Shown: one piece after another, positions 1-7,244 of the stretch
How positions within the stretch are numbered: position 1 is the stretch's first letter
Layout of the letters: the number at the start of each line of letters is the position of its first letter
The notes under the pieces: generated by a model
What the model saw: the letters and a program-made list of their open reading frames with translations, nothing else
What the model was told of the DNA's origin: nothing
Databases searched by the model: none
Assembly: GCA_027484885.1 (NCBI GenBank)
Contig: JAIXSD010000470.1
Span: forward strand, 1-7,244
Length of the DNA: 7,244 nt
Source: Rubrivivax sp.
GTDB taxonomy: Bacteria > Pseudomonadota > Gammaproteobacteria > Burkholderiales > Burkholderiaceae_C
Direction: 5' to 3'
Program-made: the position numbers and the translations under genes

Positions 1-7244
<7,244 letters not shown>

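Overview
The window lies entirely inside one very large protein-coding gene on the minus strand. I read the reverse complement in the frame whose first codon is bases 7244-7242 and followed it codon by codon to base 3. There are about 2,414 sense codons, no stop, and no start or stop boundary at either edge. The true frame is open at both ends, so its protein is easily missed. The shorter open frames elsewhere, including a 540-codon one on the plus strand, are compositional shadows. I see no RNA gene, promoter, terminator, CRISPR array or insertion sequence.

The protein looks like the central part of a giant filamentous-haemagglutinin (FHA) family exoprotein, a TpsA-type two-partner-secretion substrate of the DUF3739-containing kind. 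The evidence is a long series of short beta-helix-like repeats (G-G-x-L-x-L-x-A-G-x-x-L), many AGRD/AGGD turns, no cysteine anywhere, and several signature blocks I recall from that family. These include LRAAQIYPAT, DLSGGG...VPGPGGS, YTLLPARYAMLAGAYLV, LTLRSYSSIDW, DWN...TLRAAGNLYL, LVAGADLSSAD, VYTTGQP and the WWW/WW block followed by GGGDVRLLAGRD. The N-terminal signal peptide and TPS secretion domain should lie beyond base 7244. The C-terminal part, probably with DUF3739, should lie beyond base 1.

Layout in translation order: 7244-3525 is a beta-helix-rich region carrying most of the signature blocks. 3524-3180 is a first proline-rich insert (insert A) with a run of 13 prolines. 3179-2523 returns to conserved family blocks. 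2522-1110 is a second, very long Pro-Ala/Pro-Ser insert (insert B, about 471 codons). 1109-1 returns to the family fold with the tryptophan block and AGRD repeats. Inserts A and B share a 16-residue (48-bp) module, P-S-x-G-N-G-N-G-T-T-x-G-x-L-P-P, in seven copies that I do not recognise as a named domain.

The very high GC content, the codon use (CTG, GCC, GGC, AGC, CAG) and the family suggest a Burkholderiales-type betaproteobacterium, but this is inference only. The most interesting feature is the modular, hexanucleotide-built proline-rich material placed between otherwise conserved blocks of a secreted adhesin-like protein.
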